Assembly (NCBI GenBank): GCA_047974765.1
Contig: JBKECP010000037.1
Coordinates: 1 to 64,000 of the forward strand
Length of the DNA stretch: 64,000 nt
DNA from: JBKECP01 sp047974765
GTDB lineage: Bacteria; Pseudomonadota; Gammaproteobacteria; Pseudomonadales; Halieaceae
Reading direction: 5' to 3'
The notes beneath the pieces are model-generated. The model had not been told where the DNA came from. It searched no databases and saw only the letters and a list, made by a program, of their open reading frames with translations. The position numbers and the translations under genes were made by a program. Below are positions 33,424 to 43,108 of the stretch, piece after piece (the first letter of the stretch is position 1; the number at the start of each line of letters is the position of its first letter).

Positions 33424-36400
33424 CTACCTCACTTTTTGCCAGAAAGTACGGGTAGAGCTATTGCACCAGCTTTCAACCGGGCCATCTTCCATATTCAGTT
33501 TGACCGAAATAGTACCGCCTTTACAGCTTGCACTGGCCCCTCCTGACGATGAGCCCGGATCCCCGGTACCACCTTCCTCCGTACTATTCGGATCGTCAGG
33601 TGTTTTATTCTCCCCAGACACAGTGACAGTTGGCCTATCATAAATACTGGCAGAGCTCAATAGACTGGGGTCGCCCTCGCGGGCAGCATCTTCCAGACCT
33701 GCACTATAGGAATAAGAACGGCCTGCCGCTGCCGTACAGGATTCATCTGCAGAACTACCTGGTACATAGGTTGTAAAGACAATCTGATCATCAACAACCA
33801 GTGCCGAGGACATCACCTTCTCACCCTCATTCATATTCAGATTAAAATACCAGCCATCTTTCTCTGCCAGTTTCTGTTTCTCATCCAGTAGTGCTTCATA
33901 CTCCGCTGTGGTCAGTGTCACCCCCTCTTCCACATATAATTTATTTTCACTGGCATCATAAAGATCATCCACTGTTAGTTTGGTATATGTACCCGGTGAC
34001 GTCAGCACATCATGCTGGCGGATCATGAACATGCGGTTGTTGGCCAGCGTCGACAAGGGTGAGGGACGGAAACCCGAACCGATAACAACGGCCATTTCCA
34101 GCCCCTGCGGTCCTCGCACCAGGGAAACGGTTGGCGAAGCAAAGAAGCGGCGATTGTCTTCAATGGTATTGGCACCACCGGCAACACCCAGATCAGCAAT
34201 AACACCGCCGGTTACCAGATTATCCGGCGTTTGGCCATTGCGGATATCAAAGCGCCACAACTGCCCGCCCATATCGCCGATAAAGAAGCCGTCAGCCAGA
34301 CCATCCAGATCAATATCGATAACCGCCGGTGTCGCCGGGAATGACCACTTCATATCACTGAACTCGGCATTCAGGTTGGGCTGGCCTGTCTTGCCACCAG
34401 ACCAGACCAGCTCACCGGTTTCAGCATTGACGATATACATCGCGCGGCCCGTGCCGTCTTCCGTTTGGTACAGGGCATCATCCTGATCTTCGTTATAGCC
34501 ACCACTGAAGATCAGCACCTCTGTCGCATTGGTTTCTCCATCCAGCAGGACACGGGTCTTGATCGGTTGTGACCAGCTCTGACCCAGCTCACTGAAATCA
34601 TCCCCATTGCTTTGCACTTCACCCCCCTTGATGGTCCACAATATTTCCGGGTGATCACGATCACTGACATCCAACCCGTAATAGTTACGACCACCACGGC
34701 GCATGCCTGTGTACAGCCGGACAAAATCGCCTTCGGCTGTGTCAATATCTGTTGTACCGTTGTCCTCACGCCATATGCTAATCAAGCCATCCATACCGTA
34801 AATACGTTGTGACGTTTCAGCATTGGCCCGTAGATCCTTTTGAACAGGTAGCAAAGCTTCCGGCATATAGGCAAAGGTCTCAACACCGGTTTTTGCATTA
34901 ACAGCGTGTAACACCCCCGCATTGGTACCAAAGAATACCTCTGTATCAGGATCGTTCGGATCACCACCGTAGGTAACCACGGCTGGCCGGGAGTGTAACG
35001 GGTCGCCGTAGTAGTATCGGGTAGTCGTCGCAGCGTCTTCGTCCTCATTATCCACGTCTTTGCCCCGGGTCCAGTCAAGTAAATCTTTAAATTCAGTGTT
35101 GCTAAGCCCGGAAGATGCAAACATGGCCTTGGTCAGGTTGCTGTTGCTGCGATTAATCTGATTGGCGGCATCAGACAATACCTGACTGGAGGAACCTTCA
35201 TAGTAGGTGTAGAGCTTGCGCATATTCCAGGCAGGGCTTTTCGAGGCCGCACCGCCCATATCGGTAACATTACCGTCAGGATCGACGCTCCAAAAACTTT
35301 TGGCACCAACGTTAAACAGACCTGTTTCAGGATTAACTGCCAGTGCATTATTGGCATCCACAATCTCGGAACCGGAGTCACCCCCCAGGGCATAACGCTT
35401 GAGATTACCCCGCCAGCGCACATTCTCTTGTGGCTTGAAAATGGCAAAATAAAGCTGCTCCATATGGCTGAGCTGATTAAACTGGTTAATACCTGCAACC
35501 GGTGCAACAAAAGTCGAATCCTCATTCATCATCTCACCAACCAACTGCTTGATCTGATCGACCAATTCAGAGGCTGTACTTACCTCATTGTATGTACCTC
35601 CTCCAAATACAGCTACTTGCTTTAACCAGGCTGAACTCAAGTTAAAACCGATAGTGTGAGTCGTTACAGTTTGCGAGCCATTAAGAGGGGACTGATCGTT
35701 GTCATGCAAATAAGCGGTGAGCTCTACAACACATTTCTCAGCTGTGCCAACGCTGTAGGGTGAATACGGTGGGTCATTAGGAACCGTGCTTGCACAAACA
35801 GGGTTACCGGTAAAGCTTTTGATGAGAGCTTGCGAATTTGGTGAATTTGCTTGACCATCTGTCAGCAAAATAATATGACTATCCTTTTGACAGGCATCAA
35901 CTATGGGCGTTTTATAAATTGCATCACCCCGGATGGCTTCATCTCTACAGTTACTCGACTCCAGATTATCCGCTGAACAACCGGGAGGATAGTAATGCGT
36001 ATAAGTCCCCTCCACCATTGAGTCATCTACCGATACACGATTACTGCCGCGGATGTCGCTTCTTCCTCTTGTTCCTCTTGTTTTACCGTACAAAACCTCT
36101 TTTCCGGTATAATACAGCGCCGCTTCATACAACGTATCTTGAATCGGGGTATTATTAGGAATTCCAAGGTCTTCCACTATATCTTGCATGACATGACGCA
36201 CTCTGCGTTCAACCAAGCCCTCGCCATTATCTTCATAGACAACTGTCAGGCTTGGTGCCTCTACGGGAGCACCGTTATAGGACTTGATATGACGTGCCGC
36301 TCCGCTATTGCGCTCCACCTTGACAGACAGGGCATTACCTGAGGCCCAGTCGGTGCCATTAATGACCGGTGTAATCACTCTTTTCAGATTCGAAGAGATA

Positions 36401-38274
36401 GCCGTAGTACCCTGCCTCCAGACATCAGAACCCGTCCAGATCTCTGTAGTGGCATAGTAGTTGCGATCTTCTACCGTACCATCGCCACTGGCAAAACCGG
36501 CTGCATTGCCCACGGCCTCGGATGAGACTTTAAAACTGTAATCACCACTGCCATCCGCACTGTCCCACTGCGTAAATTTCAGGCGGGCATCCACAATTGT
36601 GGAACCCTTGGGAATGGACATATCGGGGAAGCGAAGGCCAACTTTACTGTCATTTTCAAGCCGCAGATGATCACGGGTAATATTGCCTTCGGTCCCGCGC
36701 TCCTCGGCATCGTCACTGGATGAAGCAACGCTGCGGGTTACAGATTGGCGCAGGCAGGAAGAGCCCGGAATAACCGAATCCTGCCGGTAGCGAACAACCA
36801 GTTTGGCCGCCAATGACGCATTACCCTCATAAGTCCAAACGGGAAGATGCCCCTGGCCATCAAAGACAAAGCTCATCGCATTACCACCACACCAGTCACT
36901 GCGGTCGGTAACCAGTTTAACCATATCTTTCAGGTCAGGCGTGTTGAATACATCGCCATTGCTGTGGCTCAACACCGTCGCCCAGGAGGTAGAAGAGCCC
37001 ACCAGGGAGCGGGAGGAGATATCTCCGTTTGCACTGCTAAAGGTTGTGCTGTTGCCGCTTGCCTCCAGCTTGATATCTATATTGTGTGTATTACTGTAAA
37101 AGTCGCGGTCTGCGGTAAATTGAATATGGGCACTTTCAATCACAACCCCACGAGGCACCCGCACATTCTGGAAGCGAAAACCCACTTTAGAATTTACACG
37201 CAAAGCACTACCGCTCTCAAAGTACTCAACATAGAGCTCGGGTGCCTTTGTACTGGAAGCATCATACGAGAAAAATTTATAGTTACCGGACGAACTACCC
37301 ATGGGTGAGGGTGACAAAAAGAAAGTCATATCATCCTCAGCAGAAGGATCAGAAGGATCCCAGTCGGCATCCTCAATGATCTCCTGCACAATGGTTGTTA
37401 TATTGGAAGAGTCAATGGTTTCATCCACTGCTAATGTGCGATTGATATTCCAGTCAGCATAGTTGGTCGTTTTAGTACGGGAGGCCAGCTCACCTGTGGA
37501 CATAGAGGAAAAATCACCGGAGTCATTGGCCTCACCATAGATACGTACCAGCAAGGGTGTTCCATCACCCGGACTGCTGGCTGTAAAGCGCAAAAAAGCA
37601 TTGGTAACAATTGAACCCTTAGGGATATCGGCACCATTAAAGCGCACAGCAATCATATTGTCGTTTGTGCTGTCATATGTCAGCGCTTTAAGGACAGCCT
37701 CGCTATGGCTATTACTGCCGGAACCGATGCGCTCCTGTGCATCGCCCTGCCCTTCTTCGACTTGATCAATATAGAAGCTGGCCGCCTGCTCATAGTTCTG
37801 TTCAAGTGCCATGGCCGGGCGATCAAGCAGCATATCGCCAGAACCGACCAGCTCATAAGCATCATCGTTGCCCTCTGCAACTCTAGTTGTAACCTCATTG
37901 ATTTCATTGCTCGGCACAGGGGCATCAATATATTCAATCTGGTGCAGAACCGGGCCACCCGGCTCGGTAAAACGCATCAATCCTACATTGACATTTTGCA
38001 GCTCATCCAGCAGCGTATAAAAAGCCTCCTTTACATGATCTATACGAGTTCTTTCGCCCGGATCCCTCCTTCTATTCCCATTCTCATCTACATAATTACG
38101 CATCGAACCCGAACTATCGATAATAAATAAGATATTGGGTCGCGCCCTGACATTGTCTGTCTCACCAAAAAAGATATCGGTATCATCAGCCCAGATCGGT
38201 GTCAGACAGAAAAAACTGCCGAGAAAGACGGCTGCTCTTGACAACCACTGCTTTTTAAGCTTTGTATTTTTCAT
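33424..38274 (-). CDS. pilY1: PilY1 pilus tip protein with three extra repeated domains
   Basis: The product is 1616 aa, longer than typical PilY1 (~1150-1200). After a signal peptide comes the first half of a VWA domain with MIDAS DSSGSM (53-58). Three related beta-rich blocks follow at ~195-353, ~358-497 and ~536-682; each has VGxRF, IPKG/VPRG and A-x-x-x-F. The VWA resumes at SHIILLTDGQANSPNSQAL. The C-terminal part (~1100-1550) is the PilY1 beta-propeller with HSRPAVVTYGGD and the calcium loop DIDLDGLADG. PilY1 sits at the pilus tip, controls retraction, adhesion and surface sensing. Confidence 0.95.
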   Translation of the reverse strand: MKNTKLKKQWLSRAAVFLGSFFCLTPIWADDTDIFFGETDNVRARPNILFIIDSSGSMRNYVDENGNRRRDPGERTRIDHVKEAFYTLLDELQNVNVGLMRFTEPGGPVLHQIEYIDAPVPSNEINEVTTRVAEGNDDAYELVGSGDMLLDRPAMALEQNYEQAASFYIDQVEEGQGDAQERIGSGSNSHSEAVLKALTYDSTNDNMIAVRFNGADIPKGSIVTNAFLRFTASSPGDGTPLLVRIYGEANDSGDFSSMSTGELASRTKTTNYADWNINRTLAVDETIDSSNITTIVQEIIEDADWDPSDPSAEDDMTFFLSPSPMGSSSGNYKFFSYDASSTKAPELYVEYFESGSALRVNSKVGFRFQNVRVPRGVVIESAHIQFTADRDFYSNTHNIDIKLEASGNSTTFSSANGDISSRSLVGSSTSWATVLSHSNGDVFNTPDLKDMVKLVTDRSDWCGGNAMSFVFDGQGHLPVWTYEGNASLAAKLVVRYRQDSVIPGSSCLRQSVTRSVASSSDDAEERGTEGNITRDHLRLENDSKVGLRFPDMSIPKGSTIVDARLKFTQWDSADGSGDYSFKVSSEAVGNAAGFASGDGTVEDRNYYATTEIWTGSDVWRQGTTAISSNLKRVITPVINGTDWASGNALSVKVERNSGAARHIKSYNGAPVEAPSLTVVYEDNGEGLVERRVRHVMQDIVEDLGIPNNTPIQDTLYEAALYYTGKEVLYGKTRGTRGRSDIRGSNRVSVDDSMVEGTYTHYYPPGCSADNLESSNCRDEAIRGDAIYKTPIVDACQKDSHIILLTDGQANSPNSQALIKSFTGNPVCASTVPNDPPYSPYSVGTAEKCVVELTAYLHDNDQSPLNGSQTVTTHTIGFNLSSAWLKQVAVFGGGTYNEVSTASELVDQIKQLVGEMMNEDSTFVAPVAGINQFNQLSHMEQLYFAIFKPQENVRWRGNLKRYALGGDSGSEIVDANNALAVNPETGLFNVGAKSFWSVDPDGNVTDMGGAASKSPAWNMRKLYTYYEGSSSQVLSDAANQINRSNSNLTKAMFASSGLSNTEFKDLLDWTRGKDVDNEDEDAATTTRYYYGDPLHSRPAVVTYGGDPNDPDTEVFFGTNAGVLHAVNAKTGVETFAYMPEALLPVQKDLRANAETSQRIYGMDGLISIWREDNGTTDIDTAEGDFVRLYTGMRRGGRNYYGLDVSDRDHPEILWTIKGGEVQSNGDDFSELGQSWSQPIKTRVLLDGETNATEVLIFSGGYNEDQDDALYQTEDGTGRAMYIVNAETGELVWSGGKTGQPNLNAEFSDMKWSFPATPAVIDIDLDGLADGFFIGDMGGQLWRFDIRNGQTPDNLVTGGVIADLGVAGGANTIEDNRRFFASPTVSLVRGPQGLEMAVVIGSGFRPSPLSTLANNRMFMIRQHDVLTSPGTYTKLTVDDLYDASENKLYVEEGVTLTTAEYEALLDEKQKLAEKDGWYFNLNMNEGEKVMSSALVVDDQIVFTTYVPGSSADESCTAAAGRSYSYSAGLEDAAREGDPSLLSSASIYDRPTVTVSGENKTPDDPNSTEEGGTGDPGSSSGGASASCKGGTISVKLNMEDGPVESWCNSSTRTFWQKVR

Positions 38275-38303
38275 GGTTTATTCCTTTAAGTCCCCGGCGA
38301 ATA

Positions 38304-38813
38304 TTAAATAGGTTTAGGGGCATAGCGTTTAATGCCCTGTCGATGTGTCGCAGCAAAACGGCTGTCATCGTCAACATGATCATCATCATCGACAGCATCG
38401 TCATCTCTGCGCACCGTAGATGTCAGTCCAAAATGGAGGTTTCTGAGGCCCGGGCTGCCCAGCTCAATGCTGCTACCCAGCGCAATAACTTCTCCCTGAT
38501 AACGGGTTTGTACGGAGCTTCTCAGGTTACTATCCGTCTGCGCATAGGCCACTTCAAAAGCCGGTGCATTGGGGTCCAGCGCATTAATAAAAGCATTGAT
38601 CAGGTTGTTACCATCATCTTTGGCCCAGTCAATGGCTGATTCGGCACCCTGAAAAGACAACTGTCGCCCCTGCGCCGCCGCCACCATTTTGACTTCCAGC
38701 TCACTGGTTTCCATCACTGAAAAAATAATCAGGCTGCTAAGTAACAGCAGCAACAGGACGGCCAGTAAAACAACGCCACTTTGTCTATTATTTTGCATAC
38801 GATGATTCATCAA
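38304..38813 (-). CDS. pilX: Type IV pilus assembly protein PilX
   Basis: The product is 169 aa. The N-terminus NNRQSGVVLLAVLLLLLLSS has the prepilin-like Gly before a hydrophobic helix, with Glu positions shifted as in other PilX proteins, then ELEVKMVAAAQGRQLSFQGA. The C-terminal third has an unusual aspartate-rich stretch (RRDDDAVDDDDHVDDDSRF) that could bind calcium. It overlaps pilW by 4 nt and precedes pilY1 by 29 nt. Minor pilin of the priming complex. Confidence 0.88.
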   Translation of the reverse strand: MMNHRMQNNRQSGVVLLAVLLLLLLSSLIIFSVMETSELEVKMVAAAQGRQLSFQGAESAIDWAKDDGNNLINAFINALDPNAPAFEVAYAQTDSNLRSSVQTRYQGEVIALGSSIELGSPGLRNLHFGLTSTVRRDDDAVDDDDHVDDDSRFAATHRQGIKRYAPKPI

Positions 38814-39994
38814 ACCTCCGGCGCATTGCGCAACAATACGGTTGTCGTAAACACTTCACGCAGTACGTTGCCACTGGTATGGTCGGCAGGGCCAATATCG
38901 GCATTGAGCAGACGATAGGTTTTATCATCCGGATTGTGCATTGATTTGACGGAATCATAGGACTGTACAAGCAGGGCGATCCTGACCGTATTGAGCCCAT
39001 CGTAATTATCGAGGTTAGCATTCAGGTCGCTGTCGGCAGGTCTTACATAGCGCAAATTGTCAGTGCCCGCTATGCGCTGACCAAACATGATTTGCATATT
39101 TTCCACACCCTCAATCATTTCCTCACGCTGACCATTCACTTCACGAAACAGGGCGTAAACCGGCACATTTCGATACTGGCGACCAGTATCGGCAACAAAC
39201 CAGAACACCCGCTTCGTGATCAACACGTCGGCGCCATCGTCACCATCGCTGACGTCATCATCACCGTAGCTTGTATTGAATGAGGTGATGGCATTAACGC
39301 CACTACCGGCAAGACTCAAGGTCACAGGATTACCCGCTGTTGCCGGTGTGCACGATGGTGCGACGGGCACCTCGAACATATGGGCTGTCAACTGACACCC
39401 CGTCACCACCATCCGTGAGCCTGTCTCGATACGGCAATCAGGATTACTATCCAGTCTTAGTTCTGTGGCGCCAGGCAGGATTTTTGCTGTCAGCTGTGCA
39501 TTGCCCAATGAGCGACTACTACGCACACTCAGCGCATCTGTCATGTTGCGTGCCGAATCTGCAATAGATGAAGTACCCGCTGTCATTTGGGCTGGCATGG
39601 CAGGTTTTGTTTTCCAGCTGCCATCGCCCAATTTTTCGTAGGCAAAAACTCCCTCAAGTCGATTCGCAAAAGTGGGCAAATTGGGATCATCCGCCATGTT
39701 ATAGAGCATGACATCACCGGTATTACAACCCAAGTACTGGCTATTCAGAATGTCCTCAGTCATCAGATCAAGGGCAAAGCGGCCATTTTCCTGCAGACGC
39801 GCCAGTGATGTCTCCAGATCACTGGCGCTGCGATTACCCACAAAAATGGATACCGCACCCAGCACCAAAAAGGCGCCGATAGCCAAAGCCACCATCAACT
39901 CAACCAGTGAAAGACCAGCCTCACGGCCTTTTGATTGCACATTTAATTGCACATTTAATTGCGCAATAGAAGGTGTATAGCATTGAAACGTCAT
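38810..39994 (-). CDS. pilW: Type IV pilus assembly protein PilW
   Basis: The product is 394 aa with the processing site AG/LSLVELMVALAIGAFLVL; position +1 is Leu instead of Phe, which is common in PilW. The globular domain has DLETSLARLQENGRFALDLM, the PilW family motif (LQENGRFA). The leader includes a small tandem DNA repeat that duplicates QLNV. It overlaps pilV and pilX by 4 nt each. PilW stabilises the minor-pilin priming complex with PilX and PilY1. Confidence 0.93.
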   Translation of the reverse strand: MTFQCYTPSIAQLNVQLNVQSKGREAGLSLVELMVALAIGAFLVLGAVSIFVGNRSASDLETSLARLQENGRFALDLMTEDILNSQYLGCNTGDVMLYNMADDPNLPTFANRLEGVFAYEKLGDGSWKTKPAMPAQMTAGTSSIADSARNMTDALSVRSSRSLGNAQLTAKILPGATELRLDSNPDCRIETGSRMVVTGCQLTAHMFEVPVAPSCTPATAGNPVTLSLAGSGVNAITSFNTSYGDDDVSDGDDGADVLITKRVFWFVADTGRQYRNVPVYALFREVNGQREEMIEGVENMQIMFGQRIAGTDNLRYVRPADSDLNANLDNYDGLNTVRIALLVQSYDSVKSMHNPDDKTYRLLNADIGPADHTSGNVLREVFTTTVLLRNAPEV

Positions 39995-40575
39995 GGTGAA
40001 ATTTCCGATATCAGTTGAATAGTCTGGCCGCTCACTGAGCGTGCCTTCCCTCCGTCACTGTCATCGTCATCGAACACCCGCTGACGCCAGCCCACGGTTA
40101 CGGTAAATAGATCTCCATCCATCTGAATTTGTGCATTACCACCTGGCAGTGTTGGGCGATAGTCGCTCATGCCGTCAACATTGATAAAATGGTTGGCCCA
40201 TTCACGCAGATCAACCTTGGCCATATCCTCTGCCGAACACCCCATGGCCGATGCAGCACAACCCGGATCACTGATTGCTGCCATACCGGTGCTGGAATCT
40301 TTATTGATGCCAACGACATAATTGGTCCTGGCTGAAGGATTGGCCCGGATAGCATCCAGAATTTCTGCGCCAATATGCAGTGCCTGGGAACGGTAGAAGG
40401 CACCGCGATTGGCCTCAACACTCATGACCTGCATAGCGGCCACACCCAAAACACCCACAGAAAGAATCAAAACAGCAACCAGCACCTCGATCAGGGTAAA
40501 ACCTTCCTGCGACCTCCTTGAAAGAGATACGGAGCGACACATACGCTTTATATTTTGATCCATGCTGTTTAGCAT
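39991..40575 (-). CDS. pilV: Type IV pilus modification protein PilV
   Basis: The product is 194 aa with the prepilin motif EG/FTLIEVLVAVLILSVGVLG and the PilV hallmark AMQVMSVEANRGAFYRSQAL. The variable C-terminal part is Asp/Ser-rich (RVFDDDDSDGGKARS). It lies 39 nt after fimT and overlaps pilW by 4 nt. Minor pilin that connects FimU/FimT to the PilW-PilX-PilY1 part of the initiation complex. Confidence 0.93.
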   Translation of the reverse strand: MLNSMDQNIKRMCRSVSLSRRSQEGFTLIEVLVAVLILSVGVLGVAAMQVMSVEANRGAFYRSQALHIGAEILDAIRANPSARTNYVVGINKDSSTGMAAISDPGCAASAMGCSAEDMAKVDLREWANHFINVDGMSDYRPTLPGGNAQIQMDGDLFTVTVGWRQRVFDDDDSDGGKARSVSGQTIQLISEISP

Positions 40576-40614
40576 ATTGAAGCCTCTATCATTACTCTCC
40601 GCCTTCCGCCTTCA

Positions 40615-41274
40615 TTACACGATACAGGCAGCAACAGGGCTGCCATCGTGACCTTCAACGCTGCCGCCATCAAAGCCGCCAGCAGCCGTGGTAGCAATCC
40701 GCGGCTGACCAGCAACATTGATCACCAGTGCACGGGCGTAATCAATACCACGATCATCACACAACACCACTGTACCGCTTTGATTGCGCGCAACCCGGCC
40801 TGTAGGCATAAAAGTCAAACTGGTGGTACTGACAAAACCACGGACACTGGCAGAAACACTGCCCGGCGCAGAATCACCCACGCGCAGGAGCAATTCATTA
40901 CCATTGAGCAGGCCATCGCCCGCCGTACCGCCACTATTGCCGTTATCGACAAACACGATCCATCCCTCATCCCAGCCAGAAGTGGTACAGCTTGTACCAT
41001 TACTGGAGGCACAGGCCGATACGGTTACATTTCTGATAATGGCTTCCGAACGGGTAAAAGACGACATGGCTATCAAATCATGCAAAGTCGTGCGCAGACG
41101 ATTGCGACTGATGCTCTCTTCAAAACTGGGCCCGGCCATCATTAACAGCAGGGCTGAGATAGACAGCACTGTCATCAGCTCAATCAGCGAAAATCCACGC
41201 TGAATACCTGTGCGAATCTGTTGGCTGGTTGATGTCAGCATTTCCAAATCCAAGTCACCATTAACTTTTTTCAT
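40615..41274 (-). CDS. fimT: GspH/FimT family minor pseudopilin
   Basis: The product is 219 aa from ATG 41274 (an in-frame ATG 36 nt later is possible). The prepilin site is RG/FSLIELMTVLSISALLLM. The GspH/FimT fold is indicated by LRTTLHDLIAMSSFTRSEAI, ASSNGTSCTTSGWDEGWIVF and DNGNSGG. It is the first gene of the minor-pilin operon fimT-pilVWXY1E, which reads leftward. It probably occupies the FimU position in the priming complex; FimT proteins may also bind DNA for uptake. Confidence 0.9.
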   Translation of the reverse strand: MKKVNGDLDLEMLTSTSQQIRTGIQRGFSLIELMTVLSISALLLMMAGPSFEESISRNRLRTTLHDLIAMSSFTRSEAIIRNVTVSACASSNGTSCTTSGWDEGWIVFVDNGNSGGTAGDGLLNGNELLLRVGDSAPGSVSASVRGFVSTTSLTFMPTGRVARNQSGTVVLCDDRGIDYARALVINVAGQPRIATTAAGGFDGGSVEGHDGSPVAACIV

Positions 41275-41491
41275 CTTTAAGCCTACTCCGGCTATGGCTG
41301 CAAGCAATGACACTCCGACAAGCGGCAGAATCACCCGACAGTCGGAATCCACCCCACACAAACCGTGATCCAGTTCACAAACCCACCACCTGACCTGCGC
41401 ACAAACCTTTTCCAAAATACAAAACAGAACTGAATCCAGGTCATTGCCGATACAGGCAGCAGAACAATTACACTACGCATTACAGTTCCAT

Positions 41492-41656
41492 ACTATTAAC
41501 CCTGGCAATCAAATAGATGAATCCCTATTTGATTGTCGCCCCTGAAAATCAGCGGAATGTGTGAAATCCCTTGATTTTCGCAGGACTCGCGCAGGCTTAC
41601 AGCCTGTGGCGGCACATCCATGTGCCGCTTACTCATTCGGCTAAAATCTTGCCGAG
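41492..41656. repeat. Dispersed structured repeat, copy 1
   Basis: About 80-85% identical to 44912-45076. Five inverted repeats follow one another: CAATCAAATAG/CTATTTGATTG (41506/41525), GAAAATCA/TGATTTTC (41544/41572), CAGGCT/AGCCTG (41592/41601), GCGGCACAT/ATGTGCCGC (41609/41620) and TCGGC/GCCGA (41637/41651). No protein-coding frame is shared between copies. Possibly a REP/MITE-like element or structured RNA. Confidence 0.8.
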
Positions 41657-41819
41657 TTAATAGATTCCATACTATTAGTGCTACAGGCAGGTTACGCAGT
41701 AATCAACACCTGCAGGCTTATTAATAGTGGCAGAATAATCAGGCGGGAAAGGCATTGCCAGCCACGAAATGTGGCGGCTTTCACGTTTTACAATTTACTT
41801 ACACTTTACATGCATTTTA

Positions 41820-41855
41820 TTGTCTAATCGCCGCAACATAGCGGCGATTAGACAA
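41820..41855. other. Perfect 15-bp hairpin downstream of kbl
   Basis: TTGTCTAATCGCCGC pairs exactly with GCGGCGATTAGACAA across a 6-nt loop, 26 bp after the kbl stop. It may end the tdh-kbl transcript, but the minus-strand side lacks a T run, so it could equally protect the mRNA end. Confidence 0.6.
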
Positions 41856-41881
41856 AGAAGCTGTAGAAACTTGCGGAAAAT

Positions 41882-43072
41882 TTAAAAAGCCAGTTCAGTA
41901 CGCGCCCGGGAAAACGCCTCCAGTGCAAATTCAATATCATCATCACCAAGAGCCGCCGACATCTGAGTGCGAATGCGGGCACGCCCCTGAGGCACGACCG
42001 GCCAGGAAAAAGCAATCACATAAACGCCCTGCCTGAGTACCGCCTCGGCAAAGCGCCCGGCCAGCACGGCATCGTGTAACATAAGCGGCACGATGGGGTG
42101 CTCTCCCGGCAATAACTCAAAGCCCAGCCTTTGCAGGCCTTCACGAAAACGCAGCGTATTGCGGGTGAGCCGCTCACGCAATGCAGGCTGCTCATCAATT
42201 AATTCAATCGCACGGATAGCACCTGCCACCACGGGCGGTGCTACGGTATTGGAAAATAAATAAGGCCGCGAACGCTGACGCAGCAACTCGACAATCTCTG
42301 CCCGTGCCGCCGTATAACCACCACTGGCACCGCCGAGAGCTTTGCCCAGTGTACCCGTGATTATATCGACCCGATCCATACAGCCACGCAGCTCGTGAGT
42401 GCCCCTGCCACTATTACCGATAAAACCGGTGGCATGACAATCATCAAAATGCACCAGTGCACCGTAGCGCTCAGCCAGATCGCAGATTTCATCCAGACGG
42501 GCAATATAGCCATCCATTGAAAATACACCATCAGTGGTAATCAGCTTGAAGCGGACACCAGCGGCATCAGCAGCCTTTAACTGTGCTTCCAGATCGGCCA
42601 TATCGTTATTGCGGTAACGATAGCGGCGGGCCTTGCTCAAACGAACACCGTCGATAATGCTGGCATGATTCAACTCATCCGAAATAATTGCATCATCAGC
42701 TCCCAGCAAGGTTTCAAACAAACCGCCATTAGCATCAAAACAGGAAGGATAAAGAATGCAGTCATCCATACCAAGAAATGCGCTGATGCTTTCTTCCAGC
42801 TGCTTGTGCAGGGTTTGGGTGCCGCAGATAAAACGCACCGATGCCATGCCATAGCCCCAATCCTGCAAGCCCTGTACGGCCGCGGCATTAACCTCGGGAT
42901 GCTGGGCCAGACCAAGGTAGTTGTTGGCACAAAGATTAAGCACTTCCCTGCCACCCACCACGCCCACACGCGCTCCCTGGGGTGTAGTGATACGGCGCTC
43001 GGATTTATACAGACCCTCCTCACGGATATCCGCCAGCTCACTGGCTAGATATTGCTGAAACTCTCCGTACAT
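41882..43072 (-). CDS. kbl: 2-amino-3-ketobutyrate CoA ligase (glycine C-acetyltransferase)
   Basis: The product is 396 aa. PLP-dependent alpha-oxoamine synthase fold with NLCANNYLGLAQHPEVNAAA, the catalytic-site stretch FDDCHATGFIGNSGRGTHEL and the Schiff-base Lys in ITGTLGKALGGASGGY. It splits 2-amino-3-ketobutyrate with CoA into glycine and acetyl-CoA, the second step of threonine degradation. It follows tdh by 36 nt; the two enzymes share a substrate that decays quickly, so tight coupling is expected. Confidence 0.97.
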   Translation of the reverse strand: MYGEFQQYLASELADIREEGLYKSERRITTPQGARVGVVGGREVLNLCANNYLGLAQHPEVNAAAVQGLQDWGYGMASVRFICGTQTLHKQLEESISAFLGMDDCILYPSCFDANGGLFETLLGADDAIISDELNHASIIDGVRLSKARRYRYRNNDMADLEAQLKAADAAGVRFKLITTDGVFSMDGYIARLDEICDLAERYGALVHFDDCHATGFIGNSGRGTHELRGCMDRVDIITGTLGKALGGASGGYTAARAEIVELLRQRSRPYLFSNTVAPPVVAGAIRAIELIDEQPALRERLTRNTLRFREGLQRLGFELLPGEHPIVPLMLHDAVLAGRFAEAVLRQGVYVIAFSWPVVPQGRARIRTQMSAALGDDDIEFALEAFSRARTELAF

Positions 43073-43108
43073 TGTTTTCTGCCTCTTCCGTTCTCTCTTT
43101 TTAAGATA

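Larger units (their letters stand above)
41275..41881. other. Gap between kbl and fimT: promoter region, structured repeat, hairpin
   Basis: The right third (41657-41881) is AT-rich with a perfect hairpin at 41820-41855. The middle holds copy 1 of a dispersed ~165-bp repeat (41492-41656). The left part should contain the pilus operon promoter; no convincing boxes are seen. No gene is supported. Confidence 0.5.
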
